Shown: positions 1 to 7,551 of the stretch, one piece after another
Layout: each line of letters opens with the position of its first letter
How positions within the stretch are numbered: the stretch's first letter is position 1
From: W0P28-013 sp964570565
GTDB taxonomy: Bacteria > Bacteroidota > Bacteroidia > Bacteroidales > Paludibacteraceae
Reading direction: 5' to 3'
Assembly: GCA_964570565.1 (NCBI GenBank)
Contig: CAZMYT010000001.1
Coordinates: forward strand, 372,001 to 436,000
DNA length: 64,000 nt
The notes under the pieces: generated by a model
What the model was told of the DNA's origin: nothing
Databases searched by the model: none
What the model saw: the letters and a program-made list of their open reading frames with translations, nothing else
Program-made: the position numbers and the translations under genes

Positions 1-170
1 ATAAAGTCGGTGCCAGGAGCGGCATCTTTGGCACTACATACAGTGGCCAACAACATGGTTTTGCCCATGGTTACCATTACGGCGCCATCAGCTTGTTTAG
101 CTAATTTGCCTGTTTCAATGGTAATGGTGCGTCCATCACCGAGTGTGATGGTTTTTGTAACTACATTCAT
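1..170 (-). CDS. pnp: Polynucleotide phosphorylase, N-terminal part (cut by window edge)
   Basis: Reading the minus strand from the ATG at 168-170 gives MNVVTKTITLGDGR, then TGKLAKQADGAVMVTMGKTM and LLATVCSAKDAAPGTDF, which is the start of the first RNase PH domain of PNPase as found in Bacteroidetes. PNPase is a phosphate-dependent 3'-5' exoribonuclease of the cytoplasmic RNA degradosome. Only about 57 codons are in the window; the rest lies to the left. A two-element promoter sits 42-72 bp upstream. The overlapping plus-strand frame is an antisense shadow. The identification rests on the conserved N-terminus alone, but this stretch is distinctive. Confidence 0.9.
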   Translation of the reverse strand, partial: MNVVTKTITLGDGRTITIETGKLAKQADGAVMVTMGKTMLLATVCSAKDAAPGTDF

Positions 171-211
171 AAAAAATTACATTTATATTTTTAAAACTCT
201 TAAAAGTGGCG

Positions 212-242
212 CAAAGTTACATTTTTTTCTTCTAATATACAA
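212..242 (-). promoter_or_regulatory. Promoter for pnp
   Basis: On the minus strand TAACTTTG (212-219) lies 20 bp downstream of a TTG (240-242). This matches the Bacteroidetes sigma-ABfr consensus TTTG-N19-21-TAnnTTTG and faces pnp. Confidence 0.65.
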
Positions 243-367
243 GGTGTTATTTTGCTGTAATTTTAAGGTGTAGTGACTCGACGAAGTTATTAGCTCTACA
301 ATTATGTGTGTAGTAATTTTTTTTAATAGTTTTTTTGTTAATAAATAGTTTTTATGATATCTTTTGT

Positions 368-375
368 TAAATTTG
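368..375 (+). promoter_or_regulatory. Candidate -7 element for the SusC-like gene
   Basis: TAAATTTG fits TAnnTTTG. No clear -33 element is seen at the right distance, so this is a half-match. It would place the transcript start near 381, just before the hairpin leader. Confidence 0.4.
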
Positions 376-387
376 TGACCCGTAAGA

Positions 388-423
388 GGGATGCCCCAAT
401 CTCTAAAATGGGAGGTAAATCCC
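388..423 (+). promoter_or_regulatory. Hairpin in the 5' leader of the SusC-like gene
   Basis: GGGAT (388-392) can pair with ATCCC (419-423), and inside it CCCA (395-398) can pair with TGGG (409-412), giving a two-tier stem in the expected leader about 35 nt before the start codon. It has no U-run, so it is not a terminator. A role in translation or mRNA stability is only a guess. Confidence 0.35.
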
Positions 424-458
424 TAGTTCCTATGGTGTAATTTTTTAATATACCCAAA

Positions 459-3185
459 ATGAATTTTTTAATTAACAAGAAATGGCTCGTTGTAGCTATG
501 ATTTCAAGTGCTTTCAGTGTGTTTGCACAAAATGAGTCGAATGATCAAGCGGATTTGGTTGCCCTTCAGGATACCGCGCAACATAACGTGGTCGCTATAG
601 GGTACGGATCGGAGCAGCAAAAAAATGTCACAGGTTCTGTGGTTTCTGTTAAGGCGGAAGATTTTAATCCTGGCATTAGAAATAATCCGATAGGACTGTT
701 GCAAGGTAAAGTGGCGGGTTTAAATATTATCAAAACTTCCAGTAATCCCACAGGGAATAATTACAAAATCCAAATTCGTGGGTTTTCCACACTCGGTTAT
801 CAGACTGAATCGTATCCACTTTTCATTGTCGATGGTGTTCCTGTAAGTAGTATCGATAATATTTCTCCTGAAGAAATTGCGTCTATGGACGTTTTAAAAG
901 ACGGTTCTGCAGCCGCTATTTATGGTACACGTGGTACCAATGGTGTTATTATTATCACAACTAAACGTGGCGCTAACTTCTCAGAACTCCCAACAACTCA
1001 AGTTGAATACTCTGGTTATGCCTCAGGTTCTGTTCGCAATGGCGATATGGGTATGGCAACTCCAGCCGAATTCCGTAATTTAGCGACTCTCTCTGGTGGC
1101 AAAGTAACACCAACTATTTATTCTGATGGTTCAGGAACTGATTACAATACCGATTGGATGTCAGAAATTACCCGTCCTGTTGCTATTGCTCACAATCACA
1201 ATTTAGCCATTTCAGGTTCTTCCAAACAATTCAATTATCGTGCGTCGTTTAACTATAAAAACGCAGAAGGTATTGCTAAAACGTCTAACCGTGAAGAGAT
1301 GATTGCTAAATTGGCCGCTTCTCAAAAAGCGCTTGATGGCTGGTTAGAACTTCAATACGATTTTTCGTACATGCATTATCGTAACGATTATTTTACAGGC
1401 GATTTCAAACAAGCTGCCATTGTAAATCCTACTTATCCAATCTACGACCCAACAAGTACTTCGGGTTATTTTGCTCCTACTGGTATTGGTCAATCGAATC
1501 CTGTAGAAGGCATGAACCAAAGAGAATCGTATCAAGATGGTAACTATTTCCGTGGTTCTATCAAGGCTACGATTAACATTAAACCTATTCAAGGTTTGAA
1601 AGTAAGTGGTTTTGCTGCTATCGAAGAAGGTGATAATCATTCCTTTTTTTACAATAAAGCGATTAGTACAGATATTTCTGCATCAGGTAAAGCAGGTCGT
1701 AGCAGTAACTTTAATTTCAACCGTCTGTTTGAAGCTACAGTAGATTATGCCGGTTCTTGGAACGACCATAATTTGTCGGCCGTAGCTGGTTTTTCTTACC
1801 AAGACTTCTTGTACGATGGTATGGATATTTCCAACAAAGGTTTCCCAACAGATGATGCTAAATACTACCAAATAGGTAATGGTGATGCCACCAAACAGTA
1901 TTTGAACGCTAGTTCATATCGTAACTCGAACGTATTGGCTGCTATGTTTGTACGTGGTAACTACAACTACCAAGAGAAATACTTATTATCGGCTTCTGTT
2001 CGTCGTGAAGGTTCTTCTCGTTTTGGAGCGAACAACAAATGGGTTTGGTTCCCAGCTGTAAGTACAGGTTGGCGCGTAAGTGGTGAAGATTTTATGAAAG
2101 ATCAAGACTGGTGTAATGACTTAAAAGTACGTTTAGGGTTTGGTGTAACAGGTAATAGTTTGCCATTAAATTCATACGGGATGAATCAAACTGTCACTCC
2201 TGATTTGAAATGGGAAACCAAGTACGAATATAATGTTGGGGTTGATTTTTCTTTTTTCAAAAATCGTTTATATGGTAGTTTGGATGGTTATTACCGTCAA
2301 ATACGTGATTTGTTATGGGAATACAACGTACCGACTCCTCCGTATCCATATCCTTATTTATTGGCTAATGCTGGTCAAATGGATGGTTATGGTGTGGAAT
2401 TAGCCATAAGTGGTGTGGCGGTAAAAACCAGAAACTGGTCTTGGACAACAACACCAACTATTGCTTTTAATAAAAATGGTTCTATTCATGCCGGGCAAGA
2501 TTTTAGATTTGGTCCAACATTCTCGGGCCTTGTTGGTGAAAATGGCATTCTGAACACCTATACACATATTTTAATGGAAGGTGAATCTGTTGGCGCTTTT
2601 TATGGCTATAAGTTTGCTGAAGTTAAATCGGATGGCACATGGCTGTTTAAAACGCCTCAAGGTCGACTTACGGCTGACCCAAATGAGAGCCAACGCCAAG
2701 TGATTGGCAACTCTCAACCACTGTTTACGTATGGATGGAATAACGTAATTCGTTATAAAAACTTGGACGTAACCTTGTTTTTCCATGGCGTTTATGGTAA
2801 CGATATATTAAATGTAACGCGTTGGGCTTACGGCCCTTCGCCTTTGCAAACCACAAATGTCTATTTGCAAGAGGCCATGCCTAATAAAGATGGTAAAGTG
2901 ATTTATGCTAACAAAGCTTATTTTTCTGATTATTATTTAGAAGATGGTTCGTATATCAAATTGGATAATTTGACCGTAGGTTATTTGTTTGTCTTTAAGC
3001 AAAATAAACAGATACAATCTTTACGTGTGTATGCCACAGGCGAAAATTTAGTAACCTTGACAGCTTACAAAGGACAAGACCCAGAAATTAATACCTTTAA
3101 TTTGTGGGATTCAGGCATTGCTTATGCCGATCAGTACCCAATGGTGGCTACTTTTATGTTGGGTGTTCAAGTGACGTTGAAATAA
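459..3185 (+). CDS. SusC/RagA-like TonB-dependent outer membrane receptor, short form, no SusD partner
   Basis: Outer membrane active transporter of 908 residues. A signal peptide spans about residues 1-23 (ends FSVFA). It is followed almost at once by a TonB-box-like stretch (VVAIGYGSEQQKNVTGSV), the plug domain with the SusC signatures PLFIVDGVPV and AAAIYGTRGTNGVIIITT, and a long beta-barrel ending in an aromatic-poor strand (GVQVTLK). Typical SusC proteins are 1000-1100 residues and have a roughly 80-residue carboxypeptidase-D-like domain between signal peptide and TonB box; it is absent here. No SusD follows; the next gene is a small membrane protein. The substrate cannot be read from the sequence. 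The barrel and plug look intact, so a functional orphan receptor is more likely than a pseudogene. Confidence 0.9.
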   Translation: MNFLINKKWLVVAMISSAFSVFAQNESNDQADLVALQDTAQHNVVAIGYGSEQQKNVTGSVVSVKAEDFNPGIRNNPIGLLQGKVAGLNIIKTSSNPTGNNYKIQIRGFSTLGYQTESYPLFIVDGVPVSSIDNISPEEIASMDVLKDGSAAAIYGTRGTNGVIIITTKRGANFSELPTTQVEYSGYASGSVRNGDMGMATPAEFRNLATLSGGKVTPTIYSDGSGTDYNTDWMSEITRPVAIAHNHNLAISGSSKQFNYRASFNYKNAEGIAKTSNREEMIAKLAASQKALDGWLELQYDFSYMHYRNDYFTGDFKQAAIVNPTYPIYDPTSTSGYFAPTGIGQSNPVEGMNQRESYQDGNYFRGSIKATINIKPIQGLKVSGFAAIEEGDNHSFFYNKAISTDISASGKAGRSSNFNFNRLFEATVDYAGSWNDHNLSAVAGFSYQDFLYDGMDISNKGFPTDDAKYYQIGNGDATKQYLNASSYRNSNVLAAMFVRGNYNYQEKYLLSASVRREGSSRFGANNKWVWFPAVSTGWRVSGEDFMKDQDWCNDLKVRLGFGVTGNSLPLNSYGMNQTVTPDLKWETKYEYNVGVDFSFFKNRLYGSLDGYYRQIRDLLWEYNVPTPPYPYPYLLANAGQMDGYGVELAISGVAVKTRNWSWTTTPTIAFNKNGSIHAGQDFRFGPTFSGLVGENGILNTYTHILMEGESVGAFYGYKFAEVKSDGTWLFKTPQGRLTADPNESQRQVIGNSQPLFTYGWNNVIRYKNLDVTLFFHGVYGNDILNVTRWAYGPSPLQTTNVYLQEAMPNKDGKVIYANKAYFSDYYLEDGSYIKLDNLTVGYLFVFKQNKQIQSLRVYATGENLVTLTAYKGQDPEINTFNLWDSGIAYADQYPMVATFMLGVQVTLK

Positions 3186-3289
3186 AATTTTGTGAGCTTT
3201 CTGAATAGTTGATTTGGTAAATGTTTATAATATATAGGCAGTGGATTGCAACCAAAGGTTACTGATCAATTGGATGTAAAACCATTGTG

Positions 3290-3685
3290 ATGAGGAGACT
3301 AATGAAAATGAAAAATAGATTAATAGGATTAAGACTGTATGTCTTATGGTTCGTAATATTCCTAATATTTGGTATTGTTACACGTTTCTTATTTGGAGAT
3401 GCTGGAGGAAAAGGCTTTTCATTTGGCGATAAAACACTATATACGTGGGAGAAAATAGTTGATAATTTTGCCTATTTCTTATTGGAGGCTTCTTTGTTGG
3501 CATTGTTTGTTGTTACAATTTTTGTTCAAGTAAAGAAAAAACAAGAACAAGATATTGAAGCTGCTCGTAAGCGAATAGTAGAGCGGGAGAAAGATGGTAG
3601 AAAATCAAAAACACTTGTGGATGAAATAGTAAAAGACGTGATGAAAAATAGTAAACAAGCGGAAAGTAAAGGCGAGAAAGAATAA
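3290..3685 (+). CDS. Small membrane protein of unknown function
   Basis: About 131 residues. It has two predicted membrane helices (about residues 15-35 and 63-83), separated by a short loop with FLFGDAGGKGFSFGDK. They are followed by a highly charged, probably coiled-coil tail rich in Lys, Glu and Arg. The topology suggests a cytoplasmic tail. Start choice is uncertain: a GTG at 3287, ATG at 3290, and ATGs at 3302 and 3308 are all in frame, and GAGGAG at 3293-3298 could serve the later ones. The gene lies 104 bp after the SusC-like gene and ends at a strong terminator. I recognise no family. Confidence 0.6.
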   Translation: MRRLMKMKNRLIGLRLYVLWFVIFLIFGIVTRFLFGDAGGKGFSFGDKTLYTWEKIVDNFAYFLLEASLLALFVVTIFVQVKKKQEQDIEAARKRIVEREKDGRKSKTLVDEIVKDVMKNSKQAESKGEKE

Positions 3686-3708
3686 GTCCACGTAAACACT
3701 ATAAAACG

Positions 3709-3742
3709 AAAAAAGACGCTAAAGTTATTTAGCGTCTTTTTT
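3709..3742. terminator. Bidirectional terminator between membrane protein gene and tRNA-Asp
   Basis: A stem of GACGCTAAA and TTTAGCGTC with A-run before and T-run after can terminate transcription from both sides; the two flanking genes converge on it. Confidence 0.85.
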
Positions 3743-3743
3743 G

Positions 3744-3817
3744 CGGTGCGGACGGGACTCGAACCCGCGACCCCATGCGTGACAGGCATGTATTCTAACC
3801 AACTGAACTACCACACC
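3744..3817 (-). tRNA. tRNA-Asp (GTC)
   Basis: The minus strand folds as a 74-nt tRNA: acceptor GGTGTGG with CCGCACC (one G-U pair), T-arm with GGTTCGAGTCC, and anticodon loop CTGTCAC giving GTC. The discriminator is G, as expected for tRNA-Asp. CCA is not encoded. Confidence 0.95.
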
Positions 3818-3843
3818 GGTAACTTTCCCTTAGAAAAGTGGTG

Positions 3844-3874
3844 CAAAGGTAATGGATTTTTTGATATCTACAAA
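3844..3874 (-). promoter_or_regulatory. Promoter for tRNA-Asp
   Basis: Minus-strand TTTG (3871-3874), a 19-bp spacer, then TACCTTTG (3844-3851) fit the Bacteroidetes consensus exactly, 27 bp before the tRNA. Confidence 0.8.
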
Positions 3875-3900
3875 ATTTTTGCGAAAAAAAAGTGATTTTT

Positions 3901-4650
3901 TTAGAACGTATATTTCGCGCCAATGGTAGGACAAATCTTAAATCCATCGGTTGAACCAAAATTCACGCTCATTTCCAGCTCAGTACCTACAGCCGCGTAT
4001 GGCGTGATGTTCCACCAAAGTTGTGGTTCGGTTATAAATACAAACTGGGTTTGTGTTGGTATAGCTAATAATTCGGCACGTGCATTGAGGAAATTGGTGT
4101 TGCGTTCGTACCAAAAATCGGCAAATCCGTTAAACGATAACCGATTTTTGAAGAAATTCATGCCCCACACGCCTGTAATTTGAAACGAAGCAGGTTCTTT
4201 TCCCATAATATATTTGTAAAGTACTTTAATATTATAGGTACGCGAAAAATCTTTGCTATGCATAAAATAATCTAACCCGCCTAAAAAAGCATTGTTTATA
4301 GCAAGTCCATTGCCTGTGGCGTTCAAAAAGAAACCGCCATTGTACTCAATTTGCGCGCTGATTGGCACTTTTTTGGAGAGCGTAAAGCAGCGAGCAATTT
4401 CCATATAAGCCAAGCCTGGATTATAATAGGTGAAATTAGCATTGTTTTTATCGGCAAAATTGAAGTCAAAATCGACAAATACAAAGGTATTGCCGATAGG
4501 GTCCATTTTGAATGTTTCGAACGTAGTGGTCACGTATTTACGTCCAGCACCTAAGTCGTAATGTACTTGAAAGTTCTGTGCAGTGCTAAAAAATGGCGAA
4601 AAAAGAAAAACGAAAAAGAGCGATTTTTTGATGATTTGGCAGTTTTTCAT
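3901..4650 (-). CDS. DUF5020-type (Tsx-like) outer membrane protein
   Basis: A 249-residue exported protein. The signal peptide covers about residues 1-24 (ends FFSTA, followed by QNFQVHYDLG). The remainder alternates aromatic and polar residues as a small beta-barrel does, with the recognisable stretches YVTTTFETFK, NTFVFVDFDF, LAYMEIARCF and IEYNGGF, and a C-terminal Phe (GAKYTF) typical of outer membrane barrels. This pattern fits the DUF5020 family of Bacteroidetes, related to the Tsx nucleoside channel group. A cytidine deaminase gene lies nearby on the other strand; a link to nucleoside uptake is inference only. The gene stands alone, with no clear TAnnTTTG promoter upstream. Confidence 0.65.
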   Translation of the reverse strand: MKNCQIIKKSLFFVFLFSPFFSTAQNFQVHYDLGAGRKYVTTTFETFKMDPIGNTFVFVDFDFNFADKNNANFTYYNPGLAYMEIARCFTLSKKVPISAQIEYNGGFFLNATGNGLAINNAFLGGLDYFMHSKDFSRTYNIKVLYKYIMGKEPASFQITGVWGMNFFKNRLSFNGFADFWYERNTNFLNARAELLAIPTQTQFVFITEPQLWWNITPYAAVGTELEMSVNFGSTDGFKICPTIGAKYTF

Positions 4651-4829
4651 GATTTTGATGAGGATGAAAAGTGTTAAATTATAGTTTTTTAATAGTTGAT
4701 TACGATTTCGTATTAGTTTTAAAGCGCTGTTGTATAGGTTTTTAATTACTCTCTAATGACGCTTGCGTTAGTTGCTAGGCGTGATGCCTTACGATTTGAT
4801 AAAAATATGTTATAGAATATGTTTTTTTA
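4651..4829. other. Intergenic region upstream of the DUF5020 gene
   Basis: Non-coding part of the 414-bp gap before cdd. It contains short imperfect palindromes around 4756-4770 (GACGCTTGCGTT) and 4778-4790 (AGGCGTGATGCCT) and no recognisable gene. The latter half of the gap holds the small RNA candidate and the cdd promoter. Confidence 0.4.
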
Positions 4830-4862
4830 TTTGTATCCATTGGTAAAAAGGTTGTTACTTTG
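4830..4862 (+). promoter_or_regulatory. Promoter of the candidate small RNA
   Basis: TTTG (4830-4833), a 21-bp spacer, and TTACTTTG (4855-4862, one mismatch to TAnnTTTG). No ORF starts behind it before the terminator at 4929-4960. Confidence 0.6.
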
Positions 4863-4868
4863 CAATCG

Positions 4869-4960
4869 TAAAGAAGGACAAGACCAAAATCTTTTTTACC
4901 TTAAAACCTAATACTGAGAAATTATTGTAAAAAGACCTTTTGTGAAAAAGGTCTTTTTTT
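4869..4960 (+). ncRNA. Candidate small RNA of about 92 nt
   Basis: The segment is bounded by a two-element promoter and a strong intrinsic terminator. It contains no ATG-started ORF. The body is A-rich and weakly structured, which would leave it free for base pairing. It matches no RNA family that I recognise (not tmRNA, 6S or SRP RNA). Ends are predicted from the promoter and terminator positions, not measured. Confidence 0.5.
4929..4960 (+). terminator. Intrinsic terminator of the candidate small RNA
   Basis: AAAAGACCTTTT and AAAAGGTCTTTT form a 12-bp stem around a GTGA-type loop and are followed by a T-run. Confidence 0.85.
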
Positions 4961-5015
4961 TGGCTGCAAAGGTATCATTTTTTTAGCTTATATGCTAGAT
5001 GTGCCTAAAATATTG

Positions 5016-5023
5016 TATATTTG
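5016..5023 (+). promoter_or_regulatory. -7 element for cdd
   Basis: TATATTTG matches TAnnTTTG and lies 41 bp before the cdd start; the -33 element is not clear. Confidence 0.5.
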
Positions 5024-5064
5024 CCAAACTTTAAAACGTTTTTTATAAAGATTGTAGTTATATT

Positions 5065-5544
5065 ATGCGATTAAAAAAGATTGAAACAGAGATTGAAGTA
5101 TATCGCTTCGACGAATTAAGTGAATCGGATCAGGCTTTAGTGAACCAAGCCAAAGCTGCTACAGAACGTTCGTATGCTCCATATTCCAAATTTCAAGTAG
5201 GCGCGGCTTTGCGCTTAGCCAATGATGTTGTTTTACAAGGTAGTAATCAAGAAAATGCAGCTTATCCATCGGGTTTGTGTGCTGAACGGGTGACTATGTT
5301 TTATGCCAACTCTCAATATCCTGAAGTGGCACCAGTGGCTTTAGCCATTGCTACGCAAACCGAAGGGGCATTTTTGGCTCAACCTATTACACCTTGCGGC
5401 TCGTGTCGTCAGGTGTTGTTGGAAAGTGAAGAGCGTTTCCGTCGTCCTATCGAGGTGCTACTCTATGGAACAGAGTATGTTTATAAATTAAAACAAGTAC
5501 GCGACTTGATGCCTTTGGCTTTTGATAAAGAAAGTTTGGTTTAA
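5065..5544 (+). CDS. cdd: Cytidine deaminase
   Basis: Cytosolic zinc enzyme that converts cytidine and deoxycytidine to uridine and deoxyuridine in pyrimidine salvage. The 159-residue product shows the full zinc-site pattern: Cys72-Ala-Glu74 in PSGLCAER and Cys111/Cys114 in PCGSCRQ, plus the substrate-binding N-terminal region with YAPYSKFQVGAAL. This is the CAE variant (Cys instead of His as first ligand) of homotetrameric deaminases. It is about 25 residues longer than the shortest members, mainly at the N-terminus. It is followed by a START-like protein gene 65 bp downstream. Confidence 0.95.
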   Translation: MRLKKIETEIEVYRFDELSESDQALVNQAKAATERSYAPYSKFQVGAALRLANDVVLQGSNQENAAYPSGLCAERVTMFYANSQYPEVAPVALAIATQTEGAFLAQPITPCGSCRQVLLESEERFRRPIEVLLYGTEYVYKLKQVRDLMPLAFDKESLV

Positions 5545-5609
5545 TCCTTTCTGCGCTCAGCGTGAGCGACGATGAAGCCTATTTAGTCGTGAGATTAAAA
5601 TAGTGAGTT

Positions 5610-5993
5610 ATGATGAAAAAAGAAAAATATACGGTTGAATATCCTTTAGAAAAGGTTTCAAAAGCTATTTTGTGGAAATGTATTAGTACCGCCGATGGTT
5701 TGCAAGAGTGGTTCGCTGATAAAGTAAGCAATACGGGCGACGATTTTGTGTTTACTTGGAAAGGGCATTCGGAGCAAGCGCAACTTCAAGCTTGTAAAGA
5801 TGGCGTCTTGGTACGTTTTCATTGGTTGAACGAACCTGCTGATACGTTTTTCGAATTCACCATTCAGGAGTTGGAACTCACGGGTGATGTGACGCTTACG
5901 ATTACCGATTTTGCCGATGAAGGCGATGTGGAAGATGCTACTCGATTGTGGAATACGCAAATGGATGAGTTGCGTCGTGTTACAGGAATGTAA
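5610..5993 (+). CDS. START-like (SRPBCC/AHSA1-type) domain protein
   Basis: A 127-residue soluble protein whose sequence fits the helix-grip fold: N-terminal strand YTVEYPLE, the helix ILWKCISTADGLQEWFADKV typical of AHSA1-like proteins, several strands, and a long C-terminal helix (DATRLWNTQMDELRRVTGM). The ligand is unknown. It lies directly upstream of the LPS permease gene, from which a terminator and a possible promoter separate it. The gene has two in-frame ATGs at its start (5610 and 5613). Confidence 0.6.
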   Translation: MMKKEKYTVEYPLEKVSKAILWKCISTADGLQEWFADKVSNTGDDFVFTWKGHSEQAQLQACKDGVLVRFHWLNEPADTFFEFTIQELELTGDVTLTITDFADEGDVEDATRLWNTQMDELRRVTGM

Positions 5994-6020
5994 TGGAATC
6001 TTAATATTTATCAAATATAA

Positions 6021-6048
6021 AGCAAACTGTTCGCGGTTTGCTTTTTTT
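6021..6048 (+). terminator. Intrinsic terminator with UUCG tetraloop
   Basis: AGCAAACTG pairs with CGGTTTGCT around a TTCG loop, followed by seven T. It ends the START-like gene transcript. Confidence 0.85.
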
Positions 6049-6052
6049 ATGT

Positions 6053-6060
6053 TACCTTTG
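6053..6060 (+). promoter_or_regulatory. -7 element close to the lptF start
   Basis: TACCTTTG lies only 9 bp before the first in-frame ATG (6070) and 18 bp before the second (6079). If active, the transcript would have a leader of only about 4-13 nt. No good -33 element; the terminator overlaps that position. Confidence 0.45.
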
Positions 6061-6078
6061 TGAATCAAAATGATACCT

Positions 6079-7551
6079 ATGTTTCGGATTAAACGTATTG
6101 ATTCATACCTGTTTGCAAATTTCATTCAGTTGTTTTTTGCCACATTCTTTATTTGTGTGTTTGTGGTAGTTATGCAATTTCTATGGTTGCATGCCAACGA
6201 TTTTATAGGCAAAGGTTTACCGATGGATGTTTTGCTTGAGTTTTTTTTCTATGCTGCTTTAAAATCGATACCTTTGGCTTTGCCATTGGCTATTTTGCTG
6301 GCTTCTATTATGACGTTTGGCAATATGGGCGAGAGTTTGGAATTGTTGGCCATGAAATCGGCTGGCATTTCGCTTTTTCGTATCATGCGCTCGTTGATGA
6401 TATTTATTGCTTTTTTATGTGTGGGTGCGTTTTTCTTTTCTAACAACGTAATCCCTTTGGTACAAAAACGCATGTGGACGTTGATGTTTTCCATTCGTCA
6501 AAAATCACCCGAATTAGAAATCCCTGTCGGCGAATTTTATTCGGGTATTAATGGCATGAATATTTATGTGCGCGACCGTGATAAGGAGACTGGAGCCCTC
6601 AAAAATATCATGATTTACGATTTTAGCAATGGGTTTGAAAATGCGTCAATAACAACAGCCGATTCCGCATTTGTAAAACTCACCGCCGATAAAATGAACC
6701 TTCAGTTGACCATGTACCGTGGTGAGGCGTTTGAGAATCTAAATAGGCAACAAACAGCAGGCTTGAGCGGGAATATTCCATACCGACGCGAAACATTTGC
6801 CAAAAAAGAGGTGTTAATTGATTTTGACGCCAATTTTAGTCGTATGGATGAATCGGTGATGCAAGATCAGCATATTAGTAAAGATATTGTGAGATTAACA
6901 CATGATGTAGATTCTTCTAATTACTTACGCGATTCGTTGCGGAAGGATTTTTCGACCGAAATGACCACGAAAAAATATTTTGCTCGTAGTTACGACGAAG
7001 AGAATTTACCATCGGAAAAAGCTTTGGAAAGTGGCGAAATACCTGTAATGCTTGATGCTGATTCGTTGTTTTTAACGATGTCGCAGGACGAAATGGTGCG
7101 TGTTATGAACCAAGCTGTCAGTCGTTCACAAATGGTTTCAAATGATGTGCAGTACAACCGAGCTGTAATTGGCGAAGTTGATAATTATTATGTGAGTCAT
7201 AATGTGGAGTGGCATCTTAAGTTTACGTTGTCGTTTGCGTGTTTAATCTTTTTCTTTATTGGCGCGCCGTTGGGTGCTATTGTACGAAAAGGTGGCTTAG
7301 GAATGCCTGTGGTGGTTTCCGTAGCATTTTTTATTATTTATTATATTATTGATACAACCGGTCAAAAAATGGCGCGTGAGGGATTGTGGTATGTATGGCA
7401 AGGTATGTGGTTGAGTTCGGCAGTTTTGCTACCAATCGGGATCTTTTTGACCTACAAAGCGGCTACCGATTCTGGTTTATTCAACCCTGATGCGTATAAA
7501 CTATTCTGGGCGCGCGTCAAACTTTTACTTACTAAAAAACAGAGAGTATGA
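6079..7551 (+). CDS. LptF/LptG-family (YjgP/YjgQ) lipopolysaccharide export permease
   Basis: Inner membrane subunit of the Lpt ABC transporter that extracts LPS from the inner membrane and passes it to the periplasmic bridge. The product of about 490 residues has the family layout: membrane helices near residues 15-35, 55-80 and 100-120, a large periplasmic beta-jellyroll region (about 130-370), then three C-terminal helices (about 380-470). The stretches LALPLAILLASIMTFG and ELLAMKSAGIS are typical. The insert before the last helices is longer than in E. coli, as usual in Bacteroidetes. I chose 6079 because homologues begin M(F/L)RIKR and because the -7 element lies at 6053-6060; 6070 is the alternative. 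It overlaps ribBA by 4 bp (ATGA). Confidence 0.88.
   Translation: MFRIKRIDSYLFANFIQLFFATFFICVFVVVMQFLWLHANDFIGKGLPMDVLLEFFFYAALKSIPLALPLAILLASIMTFGNMGESLELLAMKSAGISLFRIMRSLMIFIAFLCVGAFFFSNNVIPLVQKRMWTLMFSIRQKSPELEIPVGEFYSGINGMNIYVRDRDKETGALKNIMIYDFSNGFENASITTADSAFVKLTADKMNLQLTMYRGEAFENLNRQQTAGLSGNIPYRRETFAKKEVLIDFDANFSRMDESVMQDQHISKDIVRLTHDVDSSNYLRDSLRKDFSTEMTTKKYFARSYDEENLPSEKALESGEIPVMLDADSLFLTMSQDEMVRVMNQAVSRSQMVSNDVQYNRAVIGEVDNYYVSHNVEWHLKFTLSFACLIFFFIGAPLGAIVRKGGLGMPVVVSVAFFIIYYIIDTTGQKMAREGLWYVWQGMWLSSAVLLPIGIFLTYKAATDSGLFNPDAYKLFWARVKLLLTKKQRV

Noticed and set aside
10..273. Plus-strand open frame of 87 codons at the left edge
   Set aside because: It is antisense to the start of pnp and continues into the promoter region; it has no protein-like features.
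3526..3789. Minus-strand frame that includes GVAGSSPVRT
   Set aside because: It reads through tRNA-Asp and the terminator; another tRNA-derived false protein.
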